Positions 5,537-9,108 of a DNA stretch of 9,108 nucleotides are shown piece after piece. Each line of letters opens with the position of its first letter. The first letter of the stretch is position 1. The DNA is from Desulfovibrionales bacterium GWA2_65_9 (GTDB lineage Bacteria; Desulfobacterota; Desulfovibrionia; Desulfovibrionales; Desulfovibrionaceae). The notes under the pieces are model-generated. The model saw only the letters and a list, made by a program, of their open reading frames with translations, was not told the DNA's origin and ran no database searches. Location: assembly GCA_001799475.1 (NCBI GenBank), contig MGTN01000152.1, positions 27,621 to 36,728 of the forward strand, read 5' to 3'. The translations under genes and the position numbers were made by a program.

Positions 5537-6241
5537 TTATTTTACCACATACTCCTCAAAGAGGAGGGTTTCGAACTTGCCGTCGCTGACGTACTGATTG
5601 ACGACCAACAGCAGTTCTGTTTTCAACTTCTCTGCATTCTTCTCATCGGCTAAAAACTGTACATCTTTATTCTTCAGGTAGTAGAAGATGGCGTTTCTCG
5701 CTGGCATCATCCTCGACTCAAAATCCTTGGCGACGCTTGCTTCGTGTGTTCCCAGCAGGATGCGCGCTATGAGGAAGCGCACCTCGTCACCCTCGCCCTT
5801 TTGTTCCACCCAGAATGGCTCCAGGCGTACCTGGATCTCCGGGAGTTCTGGCGCAACGGCCTGCGTGTTGTTGTCCTGGACGGCTGTCTGGACCGCTTTG
5901 TCGGCGGTGGGGGCGGCGGTCTTGCCTTTGAAGAAGAGGAACTTGACGGCAAGTCCGAGCGCCAGCACGAGGGCCAGGGCTGCAGCGCCTATGATGATGA
6001 GCTTTTTCCGGTCCTTGGGAGCTGGCTTCTCTGCCTCTTCTGCGTCGAGACTCAGCGCCTCCTTCGGTTTCGGCGGTTCGGGCTTGACCTCTTCCTCTTC
6101 CTCAAGGAAGGGCGCATCGTCCAGGTCGAGGTCGACCTTCTGCGTGGCGCGCGAGGTCTCGCTGGTGTCGAGCATGACTTCATTGACGTCAATTTTGCCC
6201 GCGCCTTTTGGCTTTGCCTCCTCAGAAGGATCTGGAACCAT
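5537..6241 (-). CDS. fliL: Flagellar basal-body-associated protein FliL
   Basis: FliL is an inner-membrane protein that surrounds or supports the stator units at the flagellar motor. The 234-residue product has an unusually long acidic, Pro-rich cytoplasmic region (about 1-78, with a run of five glutamates), one membrane span (about 81-104), and a periplasmic domain (about 130-234). That domain includes VRLEPFWV and RFLIARILLG and ends LLFEEYVVK, matching the usual ...FTEFVxQ end of FliL. The ATG at 6241 is chosen because GGAGG (6252-6256) lies ten bases away; the in-frame ATG at 6250 is only one base from it. The gene follows cheY by about 30 bases and couples to a small hypothetical gene. 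The usual partner fliM is not adjacent. Confidence 0.85.
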   Translation of the reverse strand: MVPDPSEEAKPKGAGKIDVNEVMLDTSETSRATQKVDLDLDDAPFLEEEEEVKPEPPKPKEALSLDAEEAEKPAPKDRKKLIIIGAAALALVLALGLAVKFLFFKGKTAAPTADKAVQTAVQDNNTQAVAPELPEIQVRLEPFWVEQKGEGDEVRFLIARILLGTHEASVAKDFESRMMPARNAIFYYLKNKDVQFLADEKNAEKLKTELLLVVNQYVSDGKFETLLFEEYVVK

Positions 6242-6251
6242 GACGAGCATG

Positions 6252-6256
6252 CCTCC
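6252..6256 (-). promoter_or_regulatory. Shine-Dalgarno deciding the fliL start
   Basis: GGAGG on the - strand sits ten bases before the ATG at 6241 and one base before the ATG at 6250, favouring the former. It also forms the right arm of a short imperfect hairpin (GCCT-aa-CCC-tgat-GGG-g-AGGC, 6251-6271), which could partly mask it. Confidence 0.5.
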
Positions 6257-6272
6257 CCATCAGGGTTAGGCC

Positions 6273-6656
6273 TTAAGCAGCAAAGATCTTGTCGATCTTC
6301 TGGCCCAGGGTCTCCGGGGTGAAAGGTTTCACGATGTAGTTGGAAACTTTGGCCTGCACAGCTTCGATGATATTCTCCTGCTGGGCCTCTGCCGTGACCA
6401 TGAGGAACGGGGTGCTGGCGTATTCTTCGCTGGAGCGCACCTTGCGCAAGAGCTCGATCCCGGTCATCTGCGGCATGTTCCAGTCGGAAATGATGAAGTC
6501 TATGTTGTCACGGTTGAGGGTTTCCCAACCCGTTGTGCCATCGTCTGCCTCAGTGACATTGTTGAAGCCAAGCTGGCGGAGGATGTTCTTGATGATTTTG
6601 CGCATGGTGGAAAAATCGTCGACGATAAGGATGCGCATATTCTTGTCTGCAGGCAT
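6273..6656 (-). CDS. cheY: Chemotaxis response regulator CheY
   Basis: CheY is the single-domain receiver that, when phosphorylated by CheA, binds the flagellar switch and changes rotation. The 127-residue product carries every active-site residue: the acidic pair Asp13-Asp14, phospho-acceptor Asp58 (in ISDWNMP), Thr88, Tyr107 and Lys110 (in YIVKPF). The segments DDFSTMRKIIKNILRQLGFNNV and MVTAEA are close to E. coli CheY, including the region used for FliM binding. There is no output domain. GGAGG (6666-6670) lies nine bases before the ATG. The gene starts 18 bases after fliA, so it is expressed with the flagellar assembly genes; no cheA or receptor gene is in the window. Confidence 0.95.
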   Translation of the reverse strand: MPADKNMRILIVDDFSTMRKIIKNILRQLGFNNVTEADDGTTGWETLNRDNIDFIISDWNMPQMTGIELLRKVRSSEEYASTPFLMVTAEAQQENIIEAVQAKVSNYIVKPFTPETLGQKIDKIFAA

Positions 6657-6674
6657 GTTGTCTCTCCTCCCGGA

Positions 6675-7466
6675 TCAACCTTCGTTTTCGTAGCGCCGCC
6701 GGAAACTGTCGCGGAGCTTGGCCAGGGCCTGTGAATGCAACTGAGAGACGCGCCCTTCGGTTATGTCCATGACCTGGGCGGTCTCTTTCATGTTCAACTC
6801 TTCACCGTAGTAGAGTGATATGACAAGCTTCTCTCTAGGAGTCAACTCTTCTATGAGGCCTGCAATCTTGTCAACCATTTCCTGGAATGCAGTGGACTGA
6901 TACGGTTCATTCTCGGACAGCGATTCGCGGGTGCCGACGAAATTCTCCTGGAAGGCGTCGAGGCTGACACATAACTGGTTTTGCAAGGCTTCCAGGCCTT
7001 GTTGGACCTCACGCGAGGAAAGCCCGGTCTTGGTGCTCAACTGTTCATGCGTGGCCGTAGACCCGGTTTCGTGTTCAATTTGGCGCATGGCTTCGTCCAG
7101 CATCTTCACTTTTTGGCGCATCCCGCGAGAGAACCAGTCCATGCGGCGCAACTCGTCAAGCATGGCGCCTTTGATGCGGTTCTCCGAGTAAGTGTCGAAC
7201 TTGATGCCCAACTCCGGGCGAAACTTGCCCAAAGCGTCGAGCAGTCCGATGCTCCCGGCGCTGATGAGTTCCCCAAGCTCCACGCTCTGTGGCAGCTTGT
7301 TCTTCATCCTGAGCGCAAGGATGCGAATCTTCGGGGCGTAGTGCCGGACGATGGCTTCCTGGTCGCGCGGTGGAAATTTCGGCCAGGAAACTGTGCCCGT
7401 CTCTAGCTCACGCCACGGACTGCTCCTGGAAGAGGAGCTTTTTCCAGAAGAATTTAATGTTTCCAT
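6675..7466 (-). CDS. fliA: Flagellar sigma factor FliA (sigma-28)
   Basis: FliA directs RNA polymerase to late flagellar and chemotaxis promoters and is usually held by the anti-sigma factor FlgM, which is not in this window. The 263-residue product has sigma region 2 (about 41-112: HYAPKIR, LGELISAGSIGLLDALGKF, FDTYSENRIKGAMLDELRRMDWFSR). Region 3 follows (about 118-170, with HEQLSTKTGLSSREV), then region 4 with its helix-turn-helix (about 205-253: LTPREKLVISLYYGEELNMKETAQVM, EGRVSQLHSQAL). Region 1.1 is absent, as normal for this group. The only usable start is the ATG at 7466, which places the first 59 bases inside the 3' end of flhG in another frame; AAGG three bases before it is a modest ribosome-binding site. 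The Ser-rich first 16 residues are not family-typical. Confidence 0.95.
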   Translation of the reverse strand: METLNSSGKSSSSRSSPWRELETGTVSWPKFPPRDQEAIVRHYAPKIRILALRMKNKLPQSVELGELISAGSIGLLDALGKFRPELGIKFDTYSENRIKGAMLDELRRMDWFSRGMRQKVKMLDEAMRQIEHETGSTATHEQLSTKTGLSSREVQQGLEALQNQLCVSLDAFQENFVGTRESLSENEPYQSTAFQEMVDKIAGLIEELTPREKLVISLYYGEELNMKETAQVMDITEGRVSQLHSQALAKLRDSFRRRYENEG

Positions 7467-8235
7467 CTGCCTTCGCCGTGACTTTCCAACTGGTTATCTT
7501 GGCCGCTGCCTGACCTATGGCCACGCTGGCGGGGCAATCAGGGGTTAAATGCGTGAACGGCGTCTGGGCGATGACGGCTTTGCGTACTGCCGCATCTTGC
7601 GGGATGAAGCCCACAAAATCAAGGGATACGCCGTTTAAAAAGTGGTCGCAGGCCTTGTACAGTTTGGTGAAGATCTCTTTGGCGCCCTTTTCGTCGCGCG
7701 CCATGTTCACCAAAATGCGGAAGCGGTCCACGCCGTGCTTCAGCTTGAGCACCTTGATGAGCGCATAGGCGTCCGTCAGGGATGTGGGCTCGGTGGTCAC
7801 CACCACCAGGCGCTCGCTGGCCGCGATGTTGAAGTAGAGCACGTTGTCGTTGATGCCGGCCCCGGTGTCCACGATGAGGTGGTCGATGCCGCCCTCAAGG
7901 TAGTCCATGGCCTCCAGCAGGTCGAGCTTCTGGCCGGTGTTCAGGTTGACCATGTCGCTCACGCCGGAGGCGGCAGGCAGGATGCGGAAGCCGTAGGGCG
8001 TGTCGCAGAGGATCTTCTCGAGCGTCATGCCCTCGGCGAACAGGTGGAACAGGTTGAGCTTGGGCGCCAGGCCCAGGATCACATCCACGTTGGCCAGCCC
8101 TAAGTCGGCGTCGAGGATGACCACGCGCTTGCCCATGCGGGTCAGCGCCAGGGCCAGGTTCACTGAAATGTTCGTCTTGCCGACCCCGCCTTTGCCGGAG
8201 GTGACCGAGAAGACCAGAGGGAGAGAGCTTGTCAT
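7408..8235 (-). CDS. flhG: Flagellar number regulator FlhG (MinD/ParA-type ATPase)
   Basis: FlhG (YlxH/FleN) is a MinD-like ATPase that works with FlhF to limit flagellar number. The 275-residue product has a deviant Walker A, KGGVGKT (15-21), the family-typical LDADLGLANVDVILGL (41-56) and the switch II motif DTGAG (123-127). It ends in an amphipathic Lys/Phe segment (about 258-271) that could bind membrane. The ATG at 8235 is chosen: GAGG lies about six bases upstream, it is 16 bases after the flhF stop, and the glycine loop then sits at the normal distance. Upstream in-frame codons lie inside flhF. The N-terminal DQAxxLR motif that activates FlhF in other bacteria is missing (see findings). 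The 3' end overlaps fliA by 59 bases. Confidence 0.9.
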   Translation of the reverse strand: MTSSLPLVFSVTSGKGGVGKTNISVNLALALTRMGKRVVILDADLGLANVDVILGLAPKLNLFHLFAEGMTLEKILCDTPYGFRILPAASGVSDMVNLNTGQKLDLLEAMDYLEGGIDHLIVDTGAGINDNVLYFNIAASERLVVVTTEPTSLTDAYALIKVLKLKHGVDRFRILVNMARDEKGAKEIFTKLYKACDHFLNGVSLDFVGFIPQDAAVRKAVIAQTPFTHLTPDCPASVAIGQAAAKITSWKVTAKADGNIKFFWKKLLFQEQSVA

Positions 8236-8251
8236 TGCCTGCCTCGCCTTA

Positions 8252-9108
8252 TCAATTCCGCTCGGCCTGGCAGCCGGGCAGGGTGTGCTTGAAGATGAGC
8301 CGCCACAACATTTCACTGACAGCCGGGGTGATGGTGTTCTTGAGCCCGGCGCCGAAAGACAGGGCGGAAACCGGAAGCTCGGTCAGGCGCGCCATGTTGA
8401 GCAGTGCGCCAAAGGTACAGGCTTCGTCCAGTTTCGTCCAGATGAGACTTTTCAGTTGCGGGCAGCCGTAGCGCCGCGCGATCTCCGCATACTGGCTGGC
8501 GCTGAAGTACGGTGCGAGCACAAGATGTGCGGCCATGTCCCGGTTGTCGGCCAGGCCCAGGTCGGCCAGGCGCTCGCCCAAGGTGGCCTTGCCGGACAGG
8601 CCGGGCAGGTCCACCAGGATCATGTCGAACTTGTGCGCTTCCTTGAGCAGGGCCTCCATCTCCTCGGCGTTGCCAGCCTCGCGGAAGGCCAGGCCCGAGA
8701 GGTCGGCATAGTGGCGCAGCACCAGGCGGCCTTTGCCCTGGCCTTCGTCGGAGGCCACGACGCAGATGCGCGACTTGGGCTTGAGCTGTTTCTCGCGCAG
8801 GGCCAGGCGCACCAGGCAGGAGGTCTTGCCCACGCCATGCGGTCCGGCAAAGACATGGATCTTCTGGAGCCATTTTTTTGACCCGAACCCGTAGCAGGGG
8901 GCCACGGACTCCAGCACCGGAAGGATGGGGCGGTCCTGGTCAGCCTTGAGGTCGAGAAAGACCCGGAGCATGACCTGGGTGTCCACCTCTTCGCGCTCCA
9001 GGTACTGCAGCGCCACGCGCTGCCTGGGGGCCAGGTCGTCCATGTTCATCTGGGGCTTGACCAGCGCCATCAGATGATCCTTGATCTGCCGCCACTCGCA
9101 GGACCAGT
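8252..9108 (-). CDS. flhF: Flagellar biosynthesis GTPase FlhF, 5'-truncated
   Basis: FlhF is an SRP-family GTPase that marks the site of flagellar assembly. The frame stays open through the window's right edge (codons for WSCEWRQIKDHLMAL precede the ATG at 9070), so that ATG is internal and the N-terminus lies outside. Present are most of the helical N domain and the whole G domain. Motifs, numbered from the 9070 Met, are P-loop GPHGVGKTS (76-84), G3 DLPG (154-157) and G4 TKLDEA (212-217), the last in the classic WTKLDEACTFGALLNM context. The I-box DTxRxxAxEQ of SRP GTPases aligns without gaps to a stretch in which Arg, Glu and Gln are replaced, and the normal G3 DTAG is changed. This suggests altered or weak GTP hydrolysis. 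It leads the operon seen here; flhA and flhB are likely neighbours beyond the window. Confidence 0.9.
   Translation of the reverse strand, partial: WSCEWRQIKDHLMALVKPQMNMDDLAPRQRVALQYLEREEVDTQVMLRVFLDLKADQDRPILPVLESVAPCYGFGSKKWLQKIHVFAGPHGVGKTSCLVRLALREKQLKPKSRICVVASDEGQGKGRLVLRHYADLSGLAFREAGNAEEMEALLKEAHKFDMILVDLPGLSGKATLGERLADLGLADNRDMAAHLVLAPYFSASQYAEIARRYGCPQLKSLIWTKLDEACTFGALLNMARLTELPVSALSFGAGLKNTITPAVSEMLWRLIFKHTLPGCQAERN

Noticed and set aside
5552..5566. CTCCTC-AAA-GAGGAG inverted repeat near the 3' end of fliL
   Set aside because: It encodes normal FliL C-terminal residues, and its SD-like arm is too far from the next start to act on it directly.
8420..8440. Tandem TTCGTCCAG repeat in flhF
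   Set aside because: It is explained by the conserved G4 codons for WTKLDEA.

Overview
The window looks like chromosomal DNA from a GC-rich, Gram-negative, flagellated bacterium. Gene content and order (prfA-prmC-lpxC next to a flhF-flhG-fliA-cheY-fliL cluster) fit a Desulfovibrio-type sulfate reducer (Desulfovibrionales). That assignment rests on remembered gene order and protein similarity, not on a search. There are no rRNA or tRNA genes, CRISPR arrays, insertion sequences or phage genes.

Left block, + strand (1-2737). The 3' part of prfA (release factor 1) is followed four bases later by prmC, the methyltransferase that modifies the RF1 GGQ glutamine, so enzyme and substrate sit in one transcription unit. 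After a 161-base AT-richer gap comes lpxC, which commits UDP-acyl-GlcNAc to lipid A. The gap holds a sigma-54-like -24/-12 element and a perfect 10-bp inverted repeat whose right arm contains the lpxC start codon and whose loop contains the Shine-Dalgarno. A strong intrinsic terminator closes the block.

Middle block (2766-5187). On the - strand lie three genes of unknown or partly known function: a FliK-like two-domain protein; a small membrane-anchored coiled-coil protein with a helix-turn-helix-like tail (DUF2802/DUF6115-like); and a SLOG-like Rossmann protein with its own sigma-70 promoter and a terminator-like hairpin after it. A 67-residue single-span membrane protein lies on the + strand, divergent from the SLOG-like gene.

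Right block, - strand (5203-9108). A tight flagellar operon, transcribed right to left, contains flhF (cut by the window edge), flhG, fliA, cheY, fliL and a short conserved-looking hypothetical gene. FlhF and FlhG set flagellar position and number, FliA (sigma-28) drives late flagellar genes, CheY carries the chemotaxis signal to the motor, and FliL supports the stator at the basal body.

Nothing here is an obviously new multi-gene system. The points most worth checking are the palindrome over the lpxC start, the joint loss of the GTPase-activating elements in the FlhF/FlhG pair, the small protein after fliL, and the solitary SLOG-like gene.
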